From the NCBI GenBank assembly GCA_011049175.1, contig DSCJ01000108.1:1-51746 (forward strand): a DNA stretch of 51,746 nucleotides, given 5' to 3'. The notes beneath the pieces are model-generated. The model ran no database searches and was not told the DNA's origin. It saw nothing but the letters and a program-made list of their open reading frames with translations. Both the position numbers and the translations under genes were made by a program. Below are positions 25,114-35,617 of this stretch, piece by piece; positions within the stretch are counted from its first letter, which is position 1, and each line of letters starts with the position of its first letter. This DNA comes from Bacteroidota bacterium (lineage in GTDB: Bacteria; Bacteroidota; Bacteroidia; Bacteroidales; VadinHA17).

Positions 25114-26559
25114 TCATGGCAAAACCTCTCCAGAATTATACAACACAACAATCTTTTTCATACCGCAAACCCTCACCCTGTTTTCAGCATGAGTCGCCCT
25201 GCTCTCAACAATCAACTGTACCCGGTACACTCCCGGTACCAGGAAAACATGCCGGGCTTCTATCCCCGTAGTTCCGGTTCCGTCTCCAAAATTCCAGTAA
25301 TATTCGTCAATGATCATCTCAGGCAAATAGGTATCTTCCCCGTTGAACAGGATTTCTTCTCCGGTATATACTGTATCCGGAGCGGCAATATGTACCTGTT
25401 CCAGTTTTTCAATATGCAACGGATAGGTAGCTACATTGGCCATGATAGCCCCGGTAAGTGTATCCACCACATTCAGTTTCAGCAAGTAGTCACCCGGAGT
25501 AAAGGTATGTTCCACCACACGCCCCCTCATGATCACCCCCTGATCAAGATCCCATTCATACTCATAGGTAAGGGTATCGAGGTCGCGGGTGCCGGGTTCA
25601 AATATTTCATAGGTAAAACGGTTTTCTTCCACTTCCTTGCAGGAATCGAGCCTGGGCAAAACAGAACGGAATTCGAATATATTATCTGTACGGGATCTGC
25701 TTGAAGTAAAATAACCTGAAGAAAGGTCCTCCCTGGCGATAAATGAAAAATCATCATCGGGTGAATTGAAGGGAGCAGGCAGGCAGATGGGTGGCAGCCA
25801 GCCGGTTTTCACCGGAACCGTAAAATAGATATCCAGTTGCCCGGCACCTCCCGGCCTGTCGGAGGTAAAATACAGTCTTCCGCTGGAGTGCACATACGGA
25901 AACATCTCATGAAAGGGCCCGTTAATTATGGGGCCGAGGTTCCGCGGTCTTCCCCACTGCCCGTTTTCCAGATAACATACATAGAGATCCGAACCACCGA
26001 AGCCACCGGCCTCATCAGATGCAAAGTAGAGTTTTGTACCATCGGGACTCAGGCAGGGATGGCCTATTTTATGCTCGGGATTATTGTAGGGAAAGGGCTC
26101 GGGCGTTGTCCAATGCCCGTTTTCCAGACTGGAAATAAAAATCCCGTAATTCGGGTTCCCTTTTTTTCTTTTCTTTTTTTCTCCGGCATCATAATTCCTG
26201 GTGAAATATATCTGTTTTCCGTCAGGAGAAAAAGTAGCAGGTCCTTCAAACTTCAGGCTCCTCAGCGTCTCATCGAAATACTGTGGTTTTCCCCATTCCG
26301 ATTTATCCGTCCGGCTGACAAAAAATAATTCCGACTGAGCTTCATTGTTTTCGTTGGCCACATAACCCTGAAAAATACCTGTCCGCCTGTCGGAACAAAA
26401 TACAATCCCGTTACCATAATACACCGGTGCAAAATCATTAAAAATCCTTGAACTGAAAGGCAAACGTTCCACCACATAGTTTTCCTGTGCCCCGGAAAAA
26501 CCGCTCAGGACAGAAAAAACCAGACTACATATCAACCTGTATGGTTTGCCCGTATTCAT
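25114..26559 (-). CDS. PD40 beta-propeller and PKD-repeat exported protein
   Basis: A 481-residue exported protein. A signal peptide (about 1-24, ending SGAQ) is followed by a WD40-like PD40 propeller (about 30-300) with repeats such as TFSPDGKQIYFTRN, CLSPDGTKLYFASDEAGGFGGSDLYV and GRLYFTSDRPGGAGQLDIYF. Two PKD-like modules follow (about 310-400 and 400-475), the second with the typical YYWNFGDGTGTTG. The propeller resembles that of the type IX component PorE, but the TPR and OmpA-like domains of PorE are missing. It follows porP/sprF after 6 bases, so the two are very likely co-transcribed. A role in binding peptidoglycan or carrying the surface protein is inference. Confidence 0.8.
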   Translation of the reverse strand: MNTGKPYRLICSLVFSVLSGFSGAQENYVVERLPFSSRIFNDFAPVYYGNGIVFCSDRRTGIFQGYVANENNEAQSELFFVSRTDKSEWGKPQYFDETLRSLKFEGPATFSPDGKQIYFTRNYDAGEKKKRKKGNPNYGIFISSLENGHWTTPEPFPYNNPEHKIGHPCLSPDGTKLYFASDEAGGFGGSDLYVCYLENGQWGRPRNLGPIINGPFHEMFPYVHSSGRLYFTSDRPGGAGQLDIYFTVPVKTGWLPPICLPAPFNSPDDDFSFIAREDLSSGYFTSSRSRTDNIFEFRSVLPRLDSCKEVEENRFTYEIFEPGTRDLDTLTYEYEWDLDQGVIMRGRVVEHTFTPGDYLLKLNVVDTLTGAIMANVATYPLHIEKLEQVHIAAPDTVYTGEEILFNGEDTYLPEMIIDEYYWNFGDGTGTTGIEARHVFLVPGVYRVQLIVESRATHAENRVRVCGMKKIVVLYNSGEVLP

Positions 26560-26565
26560 TTCGCC

Positions 26566-27507
26566 TTAAAAATACCTTGGATTATGAGCCCTGATTTTAC
26601 TGAACAATTCATATCTTATAAAGATCTCATGACTGCCATTCAGGTAATGATTCATTTGTGAAAGGGCATAATCATAGGAATAACCAATCAATAATCTGTC
26701 GCTTATCTGAAACTCGATAATGCCCACCACGGCAGGTCCGGTATTTTCGATATCGGTCCGGTAAGAAGCTCCCAGCCACAGAAAGTCGTTGAACAAAATG
26801 AAACTGGTATTGACATCGAACTGAATACTGTTCGAAGCGGGTTGATACTTAACCAGTACGGAAGGCTTCCATTTGAACGCCGGGGTTGAAACCAGGAGCA
26901 CCCCTCCGGTAAGGAAATAATTATAATCGACCATATCCCATGAGGGCTTGTAACCGGAACTGAGTGTATCGATACGGTAAGTGGTAAGCAGGGGAACCGA
27001 AGCGCCCAGGTAAAAACGGTCGGTTGAATAGTACATGCCGAACCCGAAATTGGGCAGAACAGCCGATTCGGGTACCCGGGTAAAATAGGGATCATCAGGA
27101 TCGTCCAGGGTGATTCTTGACAGATCCTGTGCTTCAAAAAACGCTCCGGCCTTCAGTCCCAGTGACATGATCCCATTTCCCATAGGAAAGCGGTAAGCAT
27201 AGTTAAGATACGCCTGGGTCCGGTTTCGGATATCGATCATTTCGCGCATCAGAAAAACACCCAGACCCACCCGCTGCTTTTTCAGGGGAGTATGCATACT
27301 GAATGTCTGTGCTTCAGGAGCATTTTCTATACCGGCCCATTGTTTCTGGTACATCAGGCTCATACTAAGCGCCTCCCTGCTGCCGGCATAGGCGGGATTA
27401 ATGGCCAGCCCGTTGAACATATACTGACTGAACCCGGAATACTGATTCTGGGAAAAAACCGCCAGGGAAGTCCCCGCAAGCCATATGAAAAGAAATATCT
27501 TTTTCAT
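26566..27507 (-). CDS. PorP/SprF-family type IX secretion membrane protein
   Basis: A 313-residue outer-membrane beta-barrel protein of the PorP/SprF family. A signal peptide ends near residue 19 (SLAVFSQNQ). The family hallmarks are QYSGFSQYMFNGLAINPAYAGSREALSMSLMYQKQW near the start and alternating beta strands to the end (LLIGYSYDYALSQM, then HEIFIRYEL). SprF is needed for secretion of the adhesin SprB in Flavobacterium, and such genes usually sit beside substrates with type B sorting domains. Here the upstream gene encodes exactly such a substrate and the two overlap by 4 bases. This is strong support for a substrate/partner pair. Confidence 0.9.
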   Translation of the reverse strand: MKKIFLFIWLAGTSLAVFSQNQYSGFSQYMFNGLAINPAYAGSREALSMSLMYQKQWAGIENAPEAQTFSMHTPLKKQRVGLGVFLMREMIDIRNRTQAYLNYAYRFPMGNGIMSLGLKAGAFFEAQDLSRITLDDPDDPYFTRVPESAVLPNFGFGMYYSTDRFYLGASVPLLTTYRIDTLSSGYKPSWDMVDYNYFLTGGVLLVSTPAFKWKPSVLVKYQPASNSIQFDVNTSFILFNDFLWLGASYRTDIENTGPAVVGIIEFQISDRLLIGYSYDYALSQMNHYLNGSHEIFIRYELFSKIRAHNPRYF

Positions 27508-30500
27508 CTTTCCGTACCGCGGATTAAGATAAAGCCACTGCGGGTACTGTCACCATCTACTTTAATAATGTAGTAATAAGTATCATCGGGCAATTGTTCT
27601 CCGTTAAGGTTCCTGCCATCCCAGCCGGTCTGATCATCACGCATGAAATTTTCTTCCCGGTAAACCATATTGCCCCACCTGTTAAAAATAATCAGTTCAT
27701 TGTTCCGGTCCCTGGGCAAATATATTCTGAAATAATCATTTTTCCCGTCACCGTTCGGTGTCAAACCCCTGGCTCCTGCCTTAAATGCCGGAACCGTAAT
27801 TATCATCGAATATACTTCCTCACAGGCACCATGGGTGATAGTGAAGAAAACCGTTTGCGATCCCATTTCCAGGTGGGTCAGCAGAGTGGTTTCGGAATTA
27901 TCGGGACTGAATACGACGGGGCTTCCCGGTTCTGCGCTCCACAGGTAGGTTCCGATCTCGGGATCCTCCACATCGGCCGTAAGCTCCACTTCATTGGCAT
28001 AAGGCTCAAGTACCGTATCACCGGGAAATGTAACCGCTGACACTTCGTTCCAGAAAGTAATGGTCACCTCGTCGTTATCGGCCGGACACGGCCCATTGAC
28101 AACGTTCCAGATAAAGGTGTGGGCCCCTTCCCCGGTTACCGTCACCGTCTTGTTTGGATTGGTATTATCCGAAACATCGGCCACTGCCGCCGGGAAGGTC
28201 CATGTACCGGTTCCCACATTCGTGCCGGCCTGCAGTTCATATTCCAGTCCGCACACTTCCTCATCGGGACCTGCATCGGCCACAGGGGCGCCGTACACGG
28301 TAATATTTGCTTCACCGGTCATTCCCGAACCATCGGCCTGGCAACCGTTACCGTCGGTCACAGAATACAGTGTGTACACCAGGGCTTCACTTTCCGTGGT
28401 TGTTTCGGGGGTAACCGGGTGCTGAAATACGGCAGTTCCAATGGCATTTTCGGTATACTGGGCGGTCCCGTCGGTCAGGGTGACATCCCAGGGAGCTGTA
28501 CCGGTAAGACTGATTGTAATATCCACAGGAGTTTCGCTGCAAACCGCGATGGAGGGATCGGTGATGGTTGCCGTGGGCAGGGGATGTATATCTACCATCA
28601 CGGAAGGGCTGATATCCAGACAGCATCCGGCCGGCCCGGAAATGACCGTTCTGCGGTAATACAACGGACTGGTAAGTGCCGGAGTAGTATAGGATAACTC
28701 ATCATGGGTTCCGTCAGCCCCAACCCAGTTGACATTGTCGGCACTCTGCTCCCAGTAGTAGGTATATGAACCTTCCCCGGCTCCTCCTTCCGGTTCTGGG
28801 GGATTCAGTGTGGTATTGGTGCCCGAGCAGATGGTTCCGGGATCGGGAATCACATTGTTTGTGATCACCGGCAGAACATTCACAACTACTTCATGGGCGC
28901 TGGTTTCCGTGCACTGGCCAGAAATCACGGTACGCCTGAAGCGAGTGGTCTCTGTCAGGGCTCCCGGACTGTAATCGGGAGCATCAGGGCCCGTGGGTGT
29001 CCAGGTAGCACCGTCGTCAGTGCTGAATTCCCACACGTATGTATATATTCCGGTCCCTCCGCTAAGGGGATTAGGTTCGGAAACCATTGGATTCGGGGTT
29101 TGGCCGGAACAGATCGTTGTGTCATATAAACCTGAAATGGTCTGAATATCGGTATGCTGCAGGGCCGGATGAACGGAAATGGTATCTATCCCGCTGATAT
29201 CCTGACACACATCGGAAGTAACTATTCGTCTGATAAAAACAGTATCTGTGAGGGGCGATGAGAAACTCAGGTCCCGGGAGTCAGCTCCGGAAATGTCCTG
29301 CCACGTTCCTCCGGAAAGGCTGTCCTGCCACTGGTACAGGTAGGTAGCCGGTTTTCCCCCGGAAACATCGTCGCCGATCACATCCTGGGGAATATCTCCT
29401 TCACAGATCACCTGGTCGGTAACAAAGGCATTGTTGGCAATGGCCGGCCACTGGATCAGGGTTACCGTATTGGAAATACTCTGGCAAACATCATCCGAAC
29501 CCGAATACACCACTCGTCGGAAATACCGGGCCGACTGGGACGGAAAAACGGGATCGCCCACCGCATCGGGCTGATAGTCTTCCTGGTCGGTCACAGCACC
29601 CCAGGCACTGGCATAGGTATTCCCGTCAAGACTTTCTTCCCATACAAACCGGTAAGTACCGTCGCCGTTGGCCGGAGGAAGCCCGTCGAGAAGGGCAAAG
29701 GCCGTTCCTTCACAGATCACCTGGTCGGCGCTGATGGTATTGTTGGTGATAGCCGGCAGTACCGTGATGGTTACCGTATCGCTCACCTCATAGCATTTTC
29801 CGGAATAAACCCAGCGCCGGTAATAAGTTGTTTGCGTTAGAGCAGGCGGCTGATAGGAAGCACCTGTAAAAGTACCGGCTGCCTCTGTAAAATTCACTTC
29901 ATCGAGACTTTCCTCCCAACGATAGGCATAGATACCATCCCCGCCGGTGGGAACGGCCACATCGGGCTCCAGCAGGGGAGGAACCTGATTATAACAAACG
30001 GTATCTTCGAAGGTAATGGAATAATCCTCCAGCGCGGGATGCACATTCACCACCACCGGTTTGCTCACATCCACAATCTGTGGAACGGACATATCCTGCA
30101 CAATGCGCCGGTACCATGTGGTATCGGCCAGGGGGGCAGTGGGTACATAATTTTCGCCGGTGGCCCCGGAAATATCGTTCCATGTCGATTGATCGGTACT
30201 GTACTGCCAGGTAAAACTGTAAGGAGTGACCCCTCCCTTGGGTTCTGAACCAATGATCATGGATGGGACCGTTCCCTCACAGATGGTATCGGTCAGGTCG
30301 TTGGTAGAAGCCCATTTGATGGTATTGAACAGGAAACCGGTAATGACCACATCCAGATTGGAAGTCATCTCACCGTTAGCCCCGTTATAACCAAAATCTC
30401 CACAACCATAATCCTGACCTCCCACACCACCGCCAATCAGGGTGGTTACATTGCCGGGCAATGTCGTTTCCTTATGCCAGATCAATCCCCCCCCTCCTCC

Positions 30501-31649
30501 TCCTCCCGGGCCACTGCAATTTCCGTCGCCTCCTTTTCCTCCAGTAACATTCACTTCCAATGAAGAAGTATGGTAAGAACGTACTTCTAACCCAATGGTA
30601 CCGCCAGCCCCGCCTCCACCTGCCCCGCCGGTGGAATTGGGCACATTGGCTGCCGATTCTCCAAGGGCCAGAATCCGGTGGCCGTTCCCCACCAGGCTGT
30701 CAGCCACCAGAATGATCATACCCCCTCCATTCCCCCCGTTCGTGGCATCACCCGGATTATCATAGGTAGAGGAACCTCCTCCCCCTCCCATCACCAGTCT
30801 GCGACTGGAAAAATATTCAATACCACTGAGGGAAAGACCGTTTCCAGGCAACCCTCCAAGTAAATACAAAGATGTGCAACTTTCATTCCCGGCGCCTCCT
30901 CCTTTTCCAATATTTCCACCTCCTCCACCTCCGGAATACCTTCCATTGCCCCCACCACCTCCGTTATACAATTTCCCCCGGCCTTTCTGATAAACTGAGC
31001 TGTATGGCGCCCCACCCTCAATAAATGAAACAATCCCCTCGCCCTTGTTTCCGGCCATCTGGGAGGAAGCATCATAATAATAGTCATCGTATAGATCGGG
31101 ATCGGTTTCCGAACAAACGCCATCTCCCTGATCAGCCACTCCCCCACGCAATCCCTTTGACGACACATCGATATCGGCATTCAGTACCAGGGTGTTACTG
31201 ACAAACAGGGTCAAGACACCCCCCTTCCCCCCGTCCCATGGGTCACAGGTAAGCATACCGGTTACTTCGGCTTTGTCATATCCATGTACGCGAACCAATT
31301 GCATACTTCCACCTACCTGATAACTGGCAACATTCTGCAGTTCATGGGTGAAGGAAATCTGGTTGCCGCTGACTGAGGCAATGCGGATAAATTCGTATTT
31401 CCCAACACCTCCCCATCCTTGTTTGGAACCAAAATTATTGTCGTTGCTCACCTGTATTTCCACCCCTTTCATCTGGATCACCAGTACCGTATCTTCTTCG
31501 GAAAAAGCCGAAGCATCATCCACGGTTACCTGGTCGGCTGCATCGATGGATACAATCCGGGCATAGTCGTTCACCACACCTGACAGGGGCGTTCCCTGCG
31601 GAAAGGCCAAATGCATCCCTCCTGCCATCAGCAGCAGGGAAAACATCAT
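27504..31649 (-). CDS. Giant surface protein with CHU_C type IX (type B) sorting domain
   Basis: A 1381-residue exported protein. After a hydrophobic N-terminus it has a beta-rich region, then a Gly-rich region (about 190-430) with many GGGGGG stretches. Six homologous modules follow (about 455-1040), each with ICxGxxP near its start, a central YxWExSxDxxxW and an ending YYRRxVxSGxC. PKD/Ig-like modules come next (about 1050-1290). The C-terminal 90 residues (LTPNGDGKNDYFRIY, IFNRWGNMVY, WDGRNLNGEQLPDDTYYYII) are the gliding-motility-associated CHU_C domain, a type B type IX signal. The family role is a surface adhesin or filament. The Met-Met start lacks a positive n-region; the codons just upstream would encode one, but only a CTG could start there. 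Confidence 0.9.
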   Translation of the reverse strand: MMFSLLLMAGGMHLAFPQGTPLSGVVNDYARIVSIDAADQVTVDDASAFSEEDTVLVIQMKGVEIQVSNDNNFGSKQGWGGVGKYEFIRIASVSGNQISFTHELQNVASYQVGGSMQLVRVHGYDKAEVTGMLTCDPWDGGKGGVLTLFVSNTLVLNADIDVSSKGLRGGVADQGDGVCSETDPDLYDDYYYDASSQMAGNKGEGIVSFIEGGAPYSSVYQKGRGKLYNGGGGGNGRYSGGGGGGNIGKGGGAGNESCTSLYLLGGLPGNGLSLSGIEYFSSRRLVMGGGGGSSTYDNPGDATNGGNGGGMIILVADSLVGNGHRILALGESAANVPNSTGGAGGGGAGGTIGLEVRSYHTSSLEVNVTGGKGGDGNCSGPGGGGGGGLIWHKETTLPGNVTTLIGGGVGGQDYGCGDFGYNGANGEMTSNLDVVITGFLFNTIKWASTNDLTDTICEGTVPSMIIGSEPKGGVTPYSFTWQYSTDQSTWNDISGATGENYVPTAPLADTTWYRRIVQDMSVPQIVDVSKPVVVNVHPALEDYSITFEDTVCYNQVPPLLEPDVAVPTGGDGIYAYRWEESLDEVNFTEAAGTFTGASYQPPALTQTTYYRRWVYSGKCYEVSDTVTITVLPAITNNTISADQVICEGTAFALLDGLPPANGDGTYRFVWEESLDGNTYASAWGAVTDQEDYQPDAVGDPVFPSQSARYFRRVVYSGSDDVCQSISNTVTLIQWPAIANNAFVTDQVICEGDIPQDVIGDDVSGGKPATYLYQWQDSLSGGTWQDISGADSRDLSFSSPLTDTVFIRRIVTSDVCQDISGIDTISVHPALQHTDIQTISGLYDTTICSGQTPNPMVSEPNPLSGGTGIYTYVWEFSTDDGATWTPTGPDAPDYSPGALTETTRFRRTVISGQCTETSAHEVVVNVLPVITNNVIPDPGTICSGTNTTLNPPEPEGGAGEGSYTYYWEQSADNVNWVGADGTHDELSYTTPALTSPLYYRRTVISGPAGCCLDISPSVMVDIHPLPTATITDPSIAVCSETPVDITISLTGTAPWDVTLTDGTAQYTENAIGTAVFQHPVTPETTTESEALVYTLYSVTDGNGCQADGSGMTGEANITVYGAPVADAGPDEEVCGLEYELQAGTNVGTGTWTFPAAVADVSDNTNPNKTVTVTGEGAHTFIWNVVNGPCPADNDEVTITFWNEVSAVTFPGDTVLEPYANEVELTADVEDPEIGTYLWSAEPGSPVVFSPDNSETTLLTHLEMGSQTVFFTITHGACEEVYSMIITVPAFKAGARGLTPNGDGKNDYFRIYLPRDRNNELIIFNRWGNMVYREENFMRDDQTGWDGRNLNGEQLPDDTYYYIIKVDGDSTRSGFILIRGTER

Positions 31650-31840
31650 ATGTACGGTTTTCTTTCTCAGTTTCTTCGCCCCGAATTATTGGATGAATAT
31701 AGCAATTTTAACGTTGTGTTCTTCGGGATTTTGGCACATATCCTGCTTTCAAAAGCCGGAAGGTGACCTTGTAAATACGGATTCTTACTGAAAATGTTAC
31801 AATTAAGTCCGGTTTCCTGCCACAGAACATTCATGGTTTC

Positions 31841-34800
31841 TTACGAGATTTTTCCTCCGGAGATTTCTTTGCCTGAAAACTGGTTTCCCGGATGATACAC
31901 AGGAAGTTCCACATAAAAAGTGGTTCCTTCACCCACACGGGTCTCATAATGGATACTTCCTCCCGTATTTGAAACGATATTGCGCACGATAGCCAATCCC
32001 AGTCCCATTCCGCTCGATTTGGTCGTAAAATTGGGTACAAACAATTTTTCCCCCAGCTCATCGGGGATCCCTTTTCCATTATCGGAAACGGCAATGATCA
32101 CCCTTTCACCCTCCAGGGTCAGATCGATCCCCACCCGACCTTGTCGGTCTTCGGGAATGGCCTGGATGGCATTTTTCACCAGGTTGGTCAGCACACGCAA
32201 CATCTGTTCCTTGTCGGCCATAACCATGGCTTCACTCAGGTCATGCACATCCACACGGATCTCCACATTTTCAGTATTGCCAAACAGTTCGGCGATATTC
32301 CATACCTTTTCCACCATGTTCACAGGCTCAAAGCTGGATGTGGGCATCTGGGCAAAATGTGAAAAAGCATTGGCTATGGCCGAAAGGTTTTCAATCTGTT
32401 CAATCATCGTATGGGTAAACCGCTGAAAGTTCTCCTCCCATCCGGGGGCCCGGTCTTCATAGGCCCTTTTCACCTGCTGAATACTCAATTTCATGGGGGT
32501 CAGAGGATTCTTGATCTCATGGGCTACCTGACGAGCCATTTCCCTCCATGCCGACTCCCGCTCGGAACGGGCCAGTTTTTCCACACTCCGGGCCAGCTCG
32601 GTTACCATGCGGTTGTATTCATGCACCAGTTCACCGATCTCATCTTCTCCCTCATAAGAAATCTTTTCATAGCTCCTTCCCAGTTTCAGGCGGCTGAATT
32701 TACGCTGAATCATCCGCAGCGGATCGGTAATTTTGTTGGAGATCAGTACCGCCAGAAAGATGGTCAGGATCAGCAAAAGAAAGGAAATATTCACAATGGC
32801 CACCACCAGAAGGGATATTTCCCTCGACAGCGAAGTTTGTTTGGTAAAATAGGGCAGGTTGAGATAGGCCAGCAACTGGTTTTCCGCATTGGTAAACGGC
32901 ACATAGGCCGACAGAAAATTCATTTCCCCTATGTTCTCACGGTGAACAAATTCGGCTTTCCGGTTCCAGCGGAGTTCCCGGTATGCCTGATTGTCAATGC
33001 GCCTCCCCGTTAGTCCTTTATCAAATATCTCAGGTCGTGAAGTGGCCAGTAACTTCCCCTCCGGACTGTAGAGGTTGATATCGGTATAGAACACATTGGA
33101 ATACCTTACCAGCAAATCGTTCAGGTCGACATACTGCCCCCCCGACCAGTCCGGATCCAGAAAAGATTCATAGGCCAGTTCATGATCCAGTACCACATAC
33201 ACCGACTGGATTTTCTCACGGATCATTTCATTGTGTTTGGCCCGGTATTGCCTGATGCTGTAATATACCGCACCTCCCCCGATCAGAACCAGTGCCAGAA
33301 TAAGAATTCCCACCATGGCCGTCTGTATCCTGGTTTTGAAAGTGAGCCGGATATTTTGAAAAATACCGGGGATATTGATCATCAGTAGGATGATGTTCAT
33401 CCACAGAAAAAAGTACACAAAAAGGTAGGAGGCATCGATCAACAGATCGATACCGCTCAGATCAGGTGTGCTTATAATGATCTGTTTGTCCGGGTCAATG
33501 CGGTAGATCAGATGGCTGTACCCGTCGAAATGAAGAAAACTGAATTCTTCTTCCCGGAGATCGTACACATCCAGGCTCAGGCTGTAAGGAAAATCACCCG
33601 ACTGGGTAATCAAACGGTTGCGGATGTACCTGGCCCAGGAGTAGCGCTCCAGACGGGTCGATTTCTCAAACCGGCTGTCAAGTAACAGTTCGGGATATCC
33701 CAAATGGGTATAGGTGAGGCGCGAATCCAACCTTATGAACAGGGTATTGGTCATGCCCGGGTTCAAAGGATAAGAAAACCTGCCGAAATAGGTGATTCTT
33801 CCATTCGCATCGTTCAGGAACCAGAAATTGCTGCTGGGTAAAGCTTCCCCTATCATCTCAAGCATTTCATCAAAGAAGGCATAGCAGTTACTGACGGTAT
33901 CCCTGTCGAGTATTTCCAGTTCCGATTGTTCATTACAGATGGTGATTTCCAGATAATACTGCTCCCAGAATCCGCTGAAATAATCTGTTTGCAGGTATTC
34001 GAAAATGCTGTCAACCTCTGCAGGGGAAAACCCCGGTTTGCCAAGTAAAGCGGCCAGAAGGGTGTCTGATTCCAGCTTTCCCCCCATTTCTTCAAGCAAC
34101 ACCTCGGCCACGGCATCATGTTCCGTAGCCAGATTCACTGCCAGCACCTTTCTTATATTTTTCTCCTTTTCATTATTGAAAAAAGCAATATTGTAAAGAG
34201 CCAGCAGGGTAAAAAGCAATACCAGCAGGGTCAGGAAACTGTATTTCCAGCCTTTCCGGTGGCGGTTTCTGATCCAGATCAGAAACGCATTGAACAGGTA
34301 AAAGAAAACCATCTGTACCACCTGTAAATTTCCGGTGAACCAACCGGTCAGCAGGAATGATATCGTGATCCCGGCCAGGGCCATCATTTGAAGCTTTTTC
34401 TGACCTGCCGGGGCGATCCCTGCCGAAAAGATTGCGTCGAGTATCAGAAAAGCGGAAAAAAACAGCAATCCCACAGCCATCAAAGCCAGAAAAGTATTGA
34501 CCGAAAGGTCAAGCAGGCGGTGAAGCTCAAAGGATATGCTGGAATGAATGATCAGTGACCTGAAAAGATACTCAACGAACAAAAACCATCCCCCTGCCAG
34601 AGCATAAAGAAATATACCCGTCACCCACTGAAGATTTTTTCTTTCCGGAAGTGTGATATGAAACCTGGTAATCCCGCCGTACAAAAGATAGACCAGAAAA
34701 AAGGCCATCACGGCAAAAATCACCAGGTCACCCAGTGATGCCCATGGACCTGTTCCTGCATACAAAAGAGGAGAAAACAGCTCCATCCGGCATACCAGTT

Positions 34801-35614
34801 CCGGTACTGCCAAAAACCGCATCAACTCCTTCAGGCCGGACAGGAACAGAAAGGAAAACAACCAGCCCGTAAAATACCGTTTCCTGTCGGGCATCATTCT
34901 GAGCCAGGAAGCCAAAAAAAACAGCAGCGACAGAAAGGTGATCAAATAAAGAAAAACCGGAATACTGAAAGGAGGGGCCGCATCTGAGGGAGGTGCCAGT
35001 CCGGTCAGGTAGAAAACCACCTTCCCTGAAAGATCATGTACCGGAAAAGCCTGGCTGCCGGGTTCCATCGGACCCTTCACCCGGATCCAGGATGGGAGCC
35101 CGTAATCTTTCTGGAACTCGTTTCTCAGAAACTCATTCTGATAGGGATATCTGTATTTGATCAGAATCATGCCCACCAGCCGGTAAGGCCCTGATTCCCT
35201 GTAAAGACCCAGATGAAAGGAGTTATCCAGTTCTAAAAAAGGCCGCGAAAACAATTCCGGCGACCATTCCCAGGGGAGGGGAATGTCGTTGTCCGACCAG
35301 TAGATTAAACTGTCGTTCCTGTACAGCAACAGGGTAAATCCCTCGCCCTGAAGTTTTTTCTCCACCTCTTCGCCATATTCCGCGCTCCAGGAATCCCCTC
35401 CAGTATGTTCCAGTTCCGCAGCCACCCGGTTGAGCAAAATATCCATAGCCTGTTCCTTTTCAAGCAGGATTTCCTGAAATTCAGCCATTTCCATATCCGG
35501 AACCCGGCTGCGGATATAGGCTTTCCCCGCAAGAAAAGATAAAAGGGTGAGCAACAGGAACAAAACCAGCAGCAGAAAGGGACTCTTAAAAGTAATTCTG
35601 GTCAGTTTCAACAT
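31841..35614 (-). CDS. Large NtrY-like transmembrane sensor histidine kinase
   Basis: A 1257-residue membrane kinase. It has an N-terminal helix and periplasmic stretch (1-210), a block of several membrane helices (about 215-490), a second extracytoplasmic region (about 490-720), further helices near 730-790, another sensory region and a helix near 925-950. A HAMP-like linker ([12 protein letters not shown]), a HisKA domain with the phospho-acceptor His around residue 1032 in [14 protein letters not shown], and a HATPase domain with N box [19 protein letters not shown] and [13 protein letters not shown] follow. The HEIKNPLTP motif is typical of NtrY. No response regulator gene is adjacent, so the partner is unknown. 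It is twice the usual kinase size. The rlmH stop lies 3 bases upstream of its start. Confidence 0.9.
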   Translation of the reverse strand: MLKLTRITFKSPFLLLVLFLLLTLLSFLAGKAYIRSRVPDMEMAEFQEILLEKEQAMDILLNRVAAELEHTGGDSWSAEYGEEVEKKLQGEGFTLLLYRNDSLIYWSDNDIPLPWEWSPELFSRPFLELDNSFHLGLYRESGPYRLVGMILIKYRYPYQNEFLRNEFQKDYGLPSWIRVKGPMEPGSQAFPVHDLSGKVVFYLTGLAPPSDAAPPFSIPVFLYLITFLSLLFFLASWLRMMPDRKRYFTGWLFSFLFLSGLKELMRFLAVPELVCRMELFSPLLYAGTGPWASLGDLVIFAVMAFFLVYLLYGGITRFHITLPERKNLQWVTGIFLYALAGGWFLFVEYLFRSLIIHSSISFELHRLLDLSVNTFLALMAVGLLFFSAFLILDAIFSAGIAPAGQKKLQMMALAGITISFLLTGWFTGNLQVVQMVFFYLFNAFLIWIRNRHRKGWKYSFLTLLVLLFTLLALYNIAFFNNEKEKNIRKVLAVNLATEHDAVAEVLLEEMGGKLESDTLLAALLGKPGFSPAEVDSIFEYLQTDYFSGFWEQYYLEITICNEQSELEILDRDTVSNCYAFFDEMLEMIGEALPSSNFWFLNDANGRITYFGRFSYPLNPGMTNTLFIRLDSRLTYTHLGYPELLLDSRFEKSTRLERYSWARYIRNRLITQSGDFPYSLSLDVYDLREEEFSFLHFDGYSHLIYRIDPDKQIIISTPDLSGIDLLIDASYLFVYFFLWMNIILLMINIPGIFQNIRLTFKTRIQTAMVGILILALVLIGGGAVYYSIRQYRAKHNEMIREKIQSVYVVLDHELAYESFLDPDWSGGQYVDLNDLLVRYSNVFYTDINLYSPEGKLLATSRPEIFDKGLTGRRIDNQAYRELRWNRKAEFVHRENIGEMNFLSAYVPFTNAENQLLAYLNLPYFTKQTSLSREISLLVVAIVNISFLLLILTIFLAVLISNKITDPLRMIQRKFSRLKLGRSYEKISYEGEDEIGELVHEYNRMVTELARSVEKLARSERESAWREMARQVAHEIKNPLTPMKLSIQQVKRAYEDRAPGWEENFQRFTHTMIEQIENLSAIANAFSHFAQMPTSSFEPVNMVEKVWNIAELFGNTENVEIRVDVHDLSEAMVMADKEQMLRVLTNLVKNAIQAIPEDRQGRVGIDLTLEGERVIIAVSDNGKGIPDELGEKLFVPNFTTKSSGMGLGLAIVRNIVSNTGGSIHYETRVGEGTTFYVELPVYHPGNQFSGKEISGGKIS

Positions 35615-35617
35615 GGC

